Positions 46,869 through 56,807 of a stretch of DNA of 64,000 bases are shown here, piece after piece; position 1 is the stretch's first letter; each line of letters starts with the position of its first letter. Position numbers and translations under genes: made by a program. Below the pieces are notes generated by a model. It searched no databases and was not told the DNA's origin. It saw nothing but the letters and a program-made list of their open reading frames with translations. This DNA comes from Protula sp. h YS-2021 (lineage: Eukaryota; Annelida; Polychaeta; Sabellida; Serpulidae): assembly GCA_949752745.1 (NCBI GenBank), contig OX457026.1, forward strand, positions 31,582,411-31,646,410, written 5' to 3'.

Positions 46869-47697
46869 GAATCCGGGACAGAAGGGCCCTGGACGTAAAG
46901 GCTTTTCCCAAAACGGTCTTTTCCAAAAGGGCCTTTCCCAAAACGGCCCTAAATGAAAAGTTGGACAAACGGGCCTTGAGAATTTTTTTGGATACGGTTG
47001 TCAAAATTATTTTTATTTTTGTGTAATAAAATAACTCCAAAAACAAAGTTTATTGATTTTATTGCCTGATTCATCGAGACAAATTTTTGGCTGTCATTTA
47101 TTACTTTGTCTAGTATCCATTGCTGTTGGTCACAGTTCAAATAAAGACCTCAAATACAGAACTCCTATATCGGCAAGACACTGACATGTCAACATCATCC
47201 GGCTTAGCGCGTGTGTTTCAACAGCATGGTGCAGAGGAACGAAACAAAGGACAGAGATTATCTTTTGTGGCACAATGACTCCGAAATCTGACATCTAAAG
47301 GCAGTGATGGGAAGTAATTGAAATAGTCTTTACAATGAGTAAAACATCAAGGCAGTGATTGGTACAAACAAGAATTAACCTGTGTTACAGTGATTCGGAA
47401 ATTTCAAGAGTGTGATGGGGAGTAATTGAAACAAAGCATTAAGGCAGTTATCTTTAAAAACACAATGAAGCCTGTTTTTCATTTTTTTATTTTATTACAT
47501 ATTTTATGAAATCATTAAAACTCAAAATCCTAGAAAAAAATTCTCAAGGCAGATGGCTCAAGAGCTAGATATCAAACGCAAACAGAACAACCAAACTAGT
47601 CCGGAAGCAAAACAACACATTCAATTTGTGAAAGAGGGCCAAAAAGGTGCCTTTTTGGGAAAGGCCCTTATGTCCAAGGCCCTTCTGTCTGGATACC
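46869..47697 (+). mobile_element. Fold-back element FB-3, carrying a LINE fragment
   Basis: End A is at 46869 and end B at 47691-47697. The left inverted repeat is normal. In the right one about 50 bases of GGGCC units are replaced by a 101-bp foreign segment (47549-47649) identical to part of the LINE at 48567-48667. No 9-bp duplication brackets it, and it stands two bases from FB-4. Confidence 0.85.
47549..47649 (+). repeat. 101-bp LINE-derived segment inside FB-3
   Basis: Identical at every base to the reverse complement of 48567-48667. Read on the plus strand it encodes the LINE peptide KQMAQELDIKRKQNNQTSPE and onward. The borders fall inside the GGGCC unit array. Confidence 0.93.
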
Positions 47698-47699
47698 TG

Positions 47700-48464
47700 G
47701 AATCCGGGACAGAAGGACCCTGAACAAAAGGGCCTTGGACACAAGGGCCTTTTCCAAAAGGGCCTTTCCCAAAACGGCCCTTAATGAAAAGTTGGACAAA
47801 CGGGCCTTGACAAATATTTTTTGGATATGGTCCTCAAAATTATTTTTATGTTTTGTGTAATAAAATAGCAACTCCAAAAACAAAGTTTATTGATTTTATT
47901 GCCTTCCTCATCGAGACCAATTTTTTTCTTTGTCTTGTATTCATTGCTGTTGGTCACAGTTCAAATAAAGACCTTAAATTCAGAACTCATATCGGCAAGA
48001 CACTGACACGCCAATATCATCCGGCTTAGCGCGTGTGTTTAAAAAGCACAGTGCAGAGGAACGAAACAAAGGACAGAGATTATCTTTTGTGGCACAATGA
48101 CTCCGAAATCTGGCATCTAAAGACAGTGATGGGAAGTAATTGAAATAGTCTTTACAATGAGTAAAACATCAAGGCAGTGATTGGTACAAACAGGGATTAA
48201 CCTGTGGCACAGGGCTTCGAAAATTTCAAGAGAGTGATGAGGAGTAATTGAAACAAAGCATCAAGGCAGTTATCTTTAAAAACACAATGAAGCCTTTTTT
48301 TTTACTTTTTTTTATTTTATTACATATTTTATGAAATAATTAAAACTCAAAATCCTAGAAAATAGTTCTCAAGGCCCTTTTGTCCAACTTTTCATTTAGG
48401 GCCGTTTTGGGAAAGGCCCTTATGTCCAAGGCCCTTTTGTCCAAGGCCCTTCTGTCTGGATACC
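47700..48464 (+). mobile_element. Fold-back element FB-4
   Basis: End A at 47700 (GAATCCGGGACAGAAGG) and end B at 48458-48464 (GGATACC). Same centre as FB-2 and FB-3. Its right border abuts the LINE remnant at 48465. No target duplication is visible at either side, suggesting that FB-3 and FB-4 were joined by recombination rather than by two clean insertions. Confidence 0.85.
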
Positions 48465-49725
48465 GGCTGCAGCATTTAATTCCTAATAAGTTCTGTATTT
48501 TTTATATATTCGATGTTGTTGCTCGTTGGAAGATACCTGTACTGCCAGTCGTCTGTTTAGTCATACCACCTTTTTGGCCCTCTTTCACAAATTGAATGTG
48601 TTGTTTTGCTTCCGGACTAGTTTGGTTGTTCTGTTTGCGTTTGATATCTAGCTCTTGAGCCATCTGCTTCAGGACCCTATCATGTCTCCTTCTGAAAAAG
48701 CGCTATACCGCAGGTCGATAAGACATGTTCAAGATTGCAGCAGCTGCCACACAAAACACATCTGTTGTCCTCCACTAAACCACACTTGTGAAGGTTAGAT
48801 GGAGATGGTAACAGGTCGTATGTCGCTGCATTAAGAACTGGAAGCGCAGTGGTTCCATCTTCTACACTTGTGAAGGGTTAGATGGAGATGGTAACAGGTC
48901 GTATGTCGCTTGCACTAAGAACTGGAAGCGCAGTGGTTCCATCTTCTACATGGAATCTCATGTGATGCGTCTGCTGGGGGTGTTTTCCCAGTTCATCCAT
49001 GCACCTTGATCCTTCATCGCGACTGCCTTAATCTTTGTCTCTTCTTCTTGACAGCGGAGCTTTTGAGTATCTAGGGCTCTCCTTTGCTTTTCGTCTGCAT
49101 TTTTCCATCGCTGGTGCATGTCGCTGCTGAATCTTAGACCCTGGCGCCCGACACTCACTGTTCCCACCAGATCGCCTTGCTTTATTCGCGATATTACTGA
49201 CTGAATAGCTTCGGTGGCGTCCCACTTCTTCCCCGCAGGGAACGTTATTCCAGCCTGGCTCATGCATTTGTCCTGAGAACGATCTGTGATGCGCGCAGTT
49301 CTAGCTTTTGCTACTTTGTATTCTTCTGTGAGCGCTGGCGTACAGTCTATCGTTCATAAATGATGGTGGAATGCCGAGCCATTAGCGAAGTTTCGCCTCC
49401 ATTTTTCCCGCGGTAGACAGAGGCACCTCGTAGACCATCAGTGGCCATATGACACGAATATAAGCACCAGGCTTTAAACTTCCCTTGAAGATTGCTTTGG
49501 TCTATCTTGACAAGCCACTGATTTAGTTGCCCCACCATGCCTTTGATGTTTGCGCCGTCTTTCAGGCTGTCGTCAAAGGCTTTTCCGAGGCATTTTATTG
49601 GGACTTGGCTGACAGTTGGTATGACTTCACCTGCGATTTTGAATCTAAACCTGTTGTACTCTTTCCCAGTCTTTAGTACCATGCTTCTGGATTTTTTCGC
49701 GTTGAATTTCATCCTTTGCTCAGGT
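48465..49725 (-). pseudogene. Non-LTR retroelement, 3' part of reverse transcriptase ORF
   Basis: On the minus strand: MKFNAKKSRSMVLKTG, FRFKIAGEVIPTVSQVPIKC, LGKAFDDSLKD, then a damaged KAWCLYSCHM region. It continues MSQAGITFPAGKKWDATEAI, LVGTVSVGRQGL, HKCGLVEDNRCVLCG and finally MAQELDIKRKQNNQTS and HIQFVKEGQKG. This matches a family of reverse-transcriptase-derived proteins widespread in invertebrates and fish. The catalytic half is missing and there are frameshifts. A ~90-bp segment (about 48780-48865 and 48868-48955) is tandemly duplicated, repeating the codons for EDGTTALPVL. It is the likely source of the insert in FB-3. Confidence 0.82.
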
Positions 49726-49898
49726 AATTACCTCTTTAAAGGTATTTTAGTTTATGGTCATTTATTAAAAAATACCTTTATTAAAGTAATGCACTCAGTA
49801 AGTAGCCGTCCACAGCTAAGTCCCCACAAAATACCGATAATTTAGTTTAATTTTCGTTTCGCAAAAAAAACGAAACAAAGGAAAAAAATAATAATACT

Positions 49899-50383
49899 GT
49901 ATTATTTAAAATAAGAATTCTGAAGCAAATAAGAAACCAGATATTTTTGGTAGGCTATTGCGGAATAGACCACAGATAATGCGAATATCGCAGAAATCAG
50001 CAGTGCTTCATTTTTCTTATAACAAAGGGCCAAAATAAGTTAAACAATGTTAATTCTTATCTTTTGGCGAATGAAAATAAAAATATTGAAAAAACTAAGT
50101 TTACATTTGGCTGTTTATTAAAGTCTCTGTAGTTCAGTGTTGAATAACCTATTGAAATTTAAAAATTTTAAAAATGTATTTGTATTTTCTTTTTTTTTTA
50201 CATTTTTTTCTATTTATAAGGCAATAAAATAAGTTGTTTAGATAGTCTGCAACATACAATGATGAAATAATGACAAGGTTTTGATTTCTGTAGCATTAGA
50301 TTTATCTTTAGTCTATTCCGGAATAGCCTACCAGAAAACATCTGGTTTCTCATTTGCTTTAGAATTCTTATTTTAAATAATAC
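49899..50383. mobile_element. Miniature inverted-repeat element (GTATTATTTAAAATAAG ends)
   Basis: Terminal inverted repeats of about 80 bp (49899-49980 and 50304-50383) share GTATTATTTAAAATAAGAAT, AGAAACCAGAT and GGTAGGCTATT. The centre is AT-rich and non-coding. Target duplication not resolved because the flanks are AT-rich. Confidence 0.75.
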
Positions 50384-52380
50384 GGTCTTAAATAACGAAA
50401 TAAATATAAGTGAAAAAAAAATGAATTCAACTTCGCCCCAGTAACCATCTGCGCGCTGTTGAAAGGTTGTTTATGGAACTTAGATTGTTTAGTTGTTGAG
50501 TAATATCATGATGACTGATGAACAACCCAAGGAAATAGAATTTGAACATCTTATGCCTTCACGATATGTGTAATACGAAGAATAGAAACAAGACCCAATC
50601 AAGATGCTATAGATATCAAGCAGCATAAAGCTGTGTTTGAAATACCACCGAGTTGGTTTTTATTTCAGACTTCTGGCAGAAAAGGCACAAACTGTAATGG
50701 ATACACATTATAGCTACTTCAGATTATGCACGAGACAATACACAGCTATTTAGAACATGATGGAGTACAATTACGCAATGTGCTTTTGGTGAACGTTGAA
50801 ATTATAGCGTTGGAAAACTGTTTAGAACTAATACTGGATTTCCATACTGCATTAGCACTTGGCTTTATTTTCTGTCTTACACTGACTTTGAAGTTATTGA
50901 AAGAAAAAGCAGAAATATATAATCTTTGCCAAAAAAAGAAAAAAGAAGCCTGAACGGTGACACATTCTAAATTTGAAGACAGTTCCTCCACTTAAACCAA
51001 AAGTATGCAGACAGTATTTCTTTTGCACGTACAGAATAACATACAATAGACTTTGTTGAGCATTCGTTGCCTAAAAATTTGACGAAAGAAATCCCCAAAT
51101 GAGCCAGTAAAAACTGAGATATACACTGTTTGTCTTAAATCAAATTATAGATATCGGTTGCTTTACTGGACGTTTAAGAAGATATTCAACATAGAAAATC
51201 CCTCACAAACGTAGCATCCGAATATAAAAAAACAGCGCTATGTAATAATCTACTCAGGCGTAAACTAGAACCGCATTTCGCAAGCGAAATCTTCAACGCT
51301 TGACAAACATTAAAAGTTAAAAATATTTCTTTGAACGGCTTGTTATTTCTTGAACAACATGAAGTGTTTTTACAAGCCGCGTAGTCTGTGAGACAACTAA
51401 GTATACGGAGCTTATGGCGCAGTACGTATGCGACTTATAAAGTTCATCTGCTTGGTTATGTTGGATTATGTTGGATTATCAACGGATTTATTGATTGAAC
51501 GGACTAGCACTTTTTCTCTATGCAGGCAGAGTTCGCGTAACGCCCATAAGCTGTGCTGTTTTGTTCAACTGTTACTTTGCTTTTAAATGCGCTGTGTTTA
51601 TTTATTCTAAAATCAACTGTGTTCGCATGGCGTTTTAAGCATGAAGACGAAATCGTAGACGAAAAAAGGCGGGATGCACACACTCAGATCAAGTTCCACA
51701 TAAGTACAAAGTTAAGTGGTCCTAGGGCCTTGTAGTGTCAGAGAAGAAGCTGAGACAAGAAAATGAATTTTACTTTCAAGGGAAAAAAAACACAAACCGC
51801 TGCCCGCACAAATTCATATAAGCCTTGACCAAGTCAAAGACTTGTCAAGTGTTAACAAGTAAACACCCAGCGCAATCTTAATCAGAACAAATCTGCGATA
51901 AAGCAATGTTTGGATGACTACTCCTGGACGAACAGATCGATAAGGGACGTGTTTTCGTGGCGGATAAGTACAAAGTGAAGACCAGAGTGGTTTGTTTTGA
52001 AACATTGTCACTTACTATTTTGTGGGGGGTTTAAGGTTGCAGGAAAACAAGTGCAGCATTTCGAATAAATAGCAAATACTGTGGTTTCGCAATGATAAAG
52101 AAACTCTGTTGGTTAAATTCCGGTACTTAAGCAGATTTTTTAGGAAAGTTAAACTGTTCCCAGTCACAACATCAGTATCTTCTTTCATGTACTGCACACC
52201 GCAGATAAATCCACGATGCGCTGGTATCGCATTTGTAGCGAATAAGTAACGATTCATGCTGGGATTTGTTTTTTGCTCTGCTTCCTGCTTCCTGGAAGCA
52301 TTGATATTTGTGGGGAAGCATTGCTTTAGCATGAATGCGTCCGCTGGTACGCATCGTTTTTCATATCTTACGTCCTACAG
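50384..52380. other. Stretch without recognised gene
   Basis: Several 60-105-codon open frames occur on both strands with no identifiable product. Non-coding 5' exons of HMGCS1 could lie here or further downstream, but I cannot identify them. Confidence 0.4.
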
Positions 52381-53826
52381 TATATATGTTACAGGGTATC
52401 TTTAATTTCAGGGTAAGTATACTTACACTAGTGTAAGTATACTTGCCCTGACATGGTCAGGGTAAGTATACTTACACTGAATATTTTCAGTGTAAGTATA
52501 CTTACACTGAAAATTAGGTGTGAAAAAATTAAAGATACCCTGAAATGAATGTTAAACATGTGATGAGCAAATTCCCACCAGTAGTGCTTTTAAATTGCAA
52601 TTATACTTAAACAGTCGGGACATATGCTGTAATTATCACATCACAGGTCGTTTATTGTAACTAAACACCCATTGGAGGCACGTTACTGTAAATTGCAATA
52701 TACATGAAAGGTCCTCACCTGATCTGTAATTATCAAATCACAGGTATTTTATTGTAACAAAATACCTATTGAAGGCACATTTCTTTGAATTTTGTACTAT
52801 AGTCTTTAACTATTAAATCACAAGTAAATAATTGCAATTGAAGATTCACTGAAAGCATTTAATTTAAATAACTAGCTTGTGATAACTTTGCAATGAATGG
52901 AACCGGAGTTGAACTTTTCGTCCCCTTCCCTGTCGAACTATAGAACAAAGCTTTGTAAATGCTGCAAAGCAAATGTGATGTGTAACTCGAGCTGTCATTC
53001 AAGTCTGACATGTGGTAACAAAAATTAGTTGCAAAAGCAATTGACTAATTGCAGCTGCATAAGATGTTAAGATTGTAGAATTGATTGCAGAGGGCTTAGT
53101 TAATTGCAATTGAATGAGATGTTAAGCAATGTTATGTTGATGAAAAGCATCTAATACTTTTGTGAATGTCTTGTTAATAACTATTTGAAATAGACTGAGA
53201 GAAATGAATGGTTTGACAATTCAGTTATTTACTACCATTTACTCCAGTTTTTGCCAAACTTCAAAGTTCCGCCATTTCGGCAGGCTTTGGCGAACCGCGA
53301 AAAAAATAATACCCTGGTAGGCGAACCCCTAGGAAACATCCCTGCGTAACATCTAAACGATTGCTGTTAAACTGTAGGAGGAGTAGCATTTTAAAAATTG
53401 GTCAAAACATGCACAAAAAGTGCCGCCATTTTGTCAGTTTTTCGTCAATCGTCAAAAAAAGTAATAGCCAGGTGGGGGACCACTCAGCGAACATTCCCGC
53501 GTAATATCAAAACGACTGAAAGAGTAGCATTTTAAAGAAAAAGTTTAACATACATAAGTTTAACATACATAAACCCAGTCCGACAAAGTCGGCATGGTTA
53601 ATAAAAGTTGAAAACACTCTTGGTGGTCAATATTTGCTCATTCCATGATTAACATTCATTTCAGGGTATCTTTAATTTTTTCACGCCTAATTTTCAGTGT
53701 AAGTATACTTACACTGAAAATTTTCAATGTAAGTATACTTACCCTGACCATGTCAGGGCAAGTATACTTACACTAGTGTAAGTATACTTACCCTGAAATT
53801 AAAGATACCCTGTAACATATATATAT
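52381..53826. mobile_element. Composite inverted-repeat element with nested TAAGTATACTTA palindromes
   Basis: Arms 52381-52560 and 53645-53826 are inverted copies. Each arm is itself a ~155-bp inverted-repeat unit bounded by CAGGGTATCTTTAATT and AATTAAAGATACCCTG and holding four TAAGTATACTT palindromes. Between the arms are a diverged ~95-bp tandem pair (about 52620-52790) and a Helitron-like remnant. No coding sequence. Confidence 0.8.
53230..53620 (-). mobile_element. Helitron-like remnant inside the composite element
   Basis: Two core units start at about 53271 and 53425 (GCCATTT motif, ~154 bp apart), followed by a minus-strand 5' hairpin, CATGCCGACTTTGTCGGACT, near 53577-53600. No microsatellite or 3' CTAG was found. 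Confidence 0.4.
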
Positions 53827-54471
53827 ATATTCGTTTTCATCCTGTTCGCAAAAAATTTCTTTAATTCTTCGTCTCACATGAGAGCATTATGAAAATCAAC
53901 TGTCCAGTGTTTTGCTTTAAGTTACGTGTTAAAACAGTGTTTGCTAAGTGTATAGGTGTTTTGTTTCTTTGTTAGATCATTTACCGGTCGCAGTATTTAA
54001 GTTCTATTCAAGGTGTTTTTAAGCGTTTGAAATAAATCATATAAAACTCTAAACCGTGTCTGTTAAGTATGCGAAAAAAATATGAATTTTGTTCTGGACG
54101 CATTGATTGCATCTTGGATGAATTGAATTTCTCGTGGACGCCTTGCTTCCATCATCACTGCGTCCTTGTGAAGCATTGGTCAGCAGAGGAAAAAAAAACC
54201 CTGTTTATGTGGCACAAATCCTCATGTTCACAAGCGACGACCTCAGTGTCGCAGGTTCAAATCTTAACCACACTTTTTGTTTATTTCTGTATTATTTTTA
54301 TTAGTGTGGATCCCACTGGCAATTAGCAGTTGTTTTGTCAGAAAAAAAGTCGCTTTTGGCAGTCTTTACTAATTTTTCTTGGGGTAGAATGGTGACGGCT
54401 ATTAACTAGAGACAAATAAACTGGCGTGTAGTCATGTCTATGGAATAAACCCTGCAATTTTTGTGTTTTAG
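53827..54471. other. Upstream flank of the first visible HMGCS1 coding exon
   Basis: AT-rich sequence ending in a pyrimidine-rich tract and TTTTAG at 54466-54471, a good splice acceptor. A non-coding 5' exon therefore probably exists further upstream. No coding sequence is recognised. A tRNA-like GGTTCAAATC motif near 54256 has no supporting arms. Confidence 0.5.
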
Positions 54472-54483
54472 AACACAGAAGCA

Positions 54484-55418
54484 ATGCCAGGATCTCAGAA
54501 TATGGCGCAGCAAGGATGGCCGGAACAAGTGGGCATTGTTGCCATGGAAATTTATTTCCCGTACAACTATGTGGACCAATCAGAACTAGAGCAATTCGAT
54601 GGTGTATCATCGGGAAAGTATACGATAGGCCTTGGACAAGACAGAATGGGGTTTTGTACGGACCGCGAAGATATCAACTCGCTCTGTCTCACAGCAGTCT
54701 CCAAGCTGATGGAGCGCAACAATGTGCAATACACGGACATAGGAAGGCTGGAGGTCGGTACGGAGACTATTATTGACAAGTCCAAGAGTGTCAAAACAGT
54801 TTTGATGCAGCTGTTTGAAGACAGCGGTAATTCGGATGTTGAGGGTATTGACACAACAAACGCATGCTATGGAGGAACTGCTGCGTTATTTAATGCCGTC
54901 CATTGGATCGAATCCAGCGCTTGGGATGGTAAGTTGCCTGTTTTATGGTAAGGAATTCTTGTTCTTAAGTTTGGATATAAAAGCTGAAAATAACTTAAAT
55001 ATTTATCCTATCTCATGAATTTAATTTGGAATCTATACCATCAGTTTATATTCGAAAATTAAAAAGAATATTTTTGCAAAACTATGCGCTCTTTGTGGTA
55101 AAAGTGCTTTGTAGGTCTTATAAATTGCAAGCAACTTTACTCCTTTTCTTAACTTCAGTGTGTAAAGTAAATTATAATTGAAATATTGTACTTGTGCTGC
55201 GATCTTTTTTCCGATTCTATTTTAATGGTTGTAATGTTATAATGATATTATAATAATATAATATCAGAGCATCACGTGGTTTGATGTCCCAGGTCGGTAC
55301 GCCTTAGTGGTAGCGGCGGATATAGCAGTGTACGCCACGGGCAATGCCAGGCCCACGGGAGGGGCTGGGGCCATCGCTATGCTCGTCGGCCCGCATGCCG
55401 CCTTGGTACTAGAGCGAG
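54484..55418 (+). CDS. HMGCS1: Cytosolic hydroxymethylglutaryl-CoA synthase, first two coding exons (partial gene)
   Basis: The enzyme condenses acetyl-CoA with acetoacetyl-CoA to HMG-CoA in the mevalonate pathway. Coding exons are 54484-54928 (its exon starts at 54472 after an AG acceptor, so a 5' untranslated exon lies upstream) and 55293-55418. Borders are GT/AG and phases join through Gly (D-G-R-Y-A-L). The start MPGS matches the human start. Residues 17-190 align almost throughout with human HMGCS1: [59 protein letters not shown]. The catalytic Glu (residue 94) and Cys (128) are present. The third exon, expected to begin LRGTHMQHAYD-like, is not found before 64000. No mitochondrial leader is seen, so the cytosolic form is inferred. 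Confidence 0.95.
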
Positions 55419-55633
55419 GTAACTATAACCTATGGTATCTGGTAGCTCAGGAGGATGGGCCATAAAGCTTGCTATATGTCTGGATGTTGCCCACCTGTCG
55501 CTCGCCAGTTGCTACAGTACCCGGGGGGGGGGGGGGGTAATCTTGTATTAACCAGTTGGTACAGTAGAACCTGTATATGATAGGAGCGTGTCCTCTGAAT
55601 TCTGGCGTTTGTGTCTCGGTGCAACTCGTTATA

Positions 55634-56670
55634 TCTCTCCCCCTAAGGGAGACATATATAGCATTTGGTGTGTCCGTCCGTCCGTCCGTCTTGCCGTCTG
55701 TCTGTCCGCAGTGAGTTCTTATGAAATTAATGAGTCGATTTTTCTCAAAACACACATACATATTGGGGTACATGTCTAGATGATGCCCGTGTTATTTTTA
55801 TTTATTTTTTTTTGTTCTTTTGTGCAAAAATTCTATTTTTGCCAAATTTTTGAACATAGGGGGGTTTCGTGCACTTTTTTTACTTTGGCAGCCTATATCT
55901 CCAAAACAGTTCGTTGGATAAGGCTCAGATGTTGCAAGACGAACACACATGTAGCGCAAATGTATAGGTTTTCTTCATTTCCGCTGAAAATGTATTTTTG
56001 GCGAATTTTTTAATTTTTGGTTTTGAACTTTTTTGGCCATATTGTTGCGATATCTCCGAAACGGTTTGTTGAATTAGGCTGAAACTTGGCAAGAACTCAC
56101 AAAAAGTGTAAATGTTTACTGCGAAGTTTTTCTTCATTTCCGTTGAAAATGTATTTTTGGCGAATTTTTAAATTTTTGATTTTGAACTTTTTTGGCCATA
56201 TTGTTGCGATATCTCCGAAACAGTTTGTTGAATTAGGCTGAAACTTGGCAAGAACTCACAAAAAGTGTAAATGTTTACTGCGAAGTTTTTCTTCATTTCT
56301 GTTGAAAATGTATTTTTGGCGAATTTTTAAATTTTTGATTTTGAGCTTTTTTGGCCATATTGTTGCGATATCTCCGAAACAGTTTGTTGGATTAGGCTGA
56401 AAAGTGGAAATGTTTACTGCGAAGTTTTTTATTTCCTATAAAATGTATTTTTGGCGATTTTTTAAATTTTTGACTTTGAGCTTTTTTGGCCATATTGTTG
56501 CGATATCTCCGAAACAGTTTGTTGGATTAGGCTGAAAAGTGGAAATGTTTACTGCGAAGTTTTTTATTTCCTATAAAATGTATTTTTGGCGATTTTTTAA
56601 ATTTTTGATTTTGAGCTTTTTTGGCCATATTGTTGCGATATCTCCGAAACAAAAGCACTGGCCAGTCTAG
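55634..56670 (+). mobile_element. Helitron-like element in HMGCS1 intron
   Basis: Starts after A with TCTCTCCCCCTAAGGGAGA (5' hairpin), then a (TCCG)n tract at about 55671-55695, then core units, and ends with the perfect hairpin ACTGGCCAGT followed by CTAG at 56667-56670 and T. A GC-rich subterminal copy at the 3' end is missing, unlike its neighbour. Length 1037 bp, no protein encoded. Confidence 0.75.
55860..56655 (+). repeat. Core minisatellite (159/135-bp units)
   Basis: The marker GGCCATATTGTTGCGATATC starts at 56035, 56194, 56353, 56488 and 56623, so units are 159, 159, 135 and 135 bp. The last units share a 24-bp deletion, showing that they spread by local duplication. A more diverged unit precedes at about 55888. 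All carry ATCTCCGAAACRGTTTGTTG. Confidence 0.9.
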
Positions 56671-56807
56671 TTAGAACGTTGTGGTTGCGATTTTGTACTC
56701 GCGCATTAACACTTCAGCGTTACTGATTATCCCCCGTGAAACGGAGGGATATAGGTTTGAGATTGTCCGTCCGTCTATCCGTCCGTCCGTCCGTGCCCAC
56801 AATGATT

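Noticed and set aside
54240..54275. tRNA-like B-box GGTTCAAATC
   Set aside because: No matching acceptor stem, anticodon arm or convincing A box could be folded around it.
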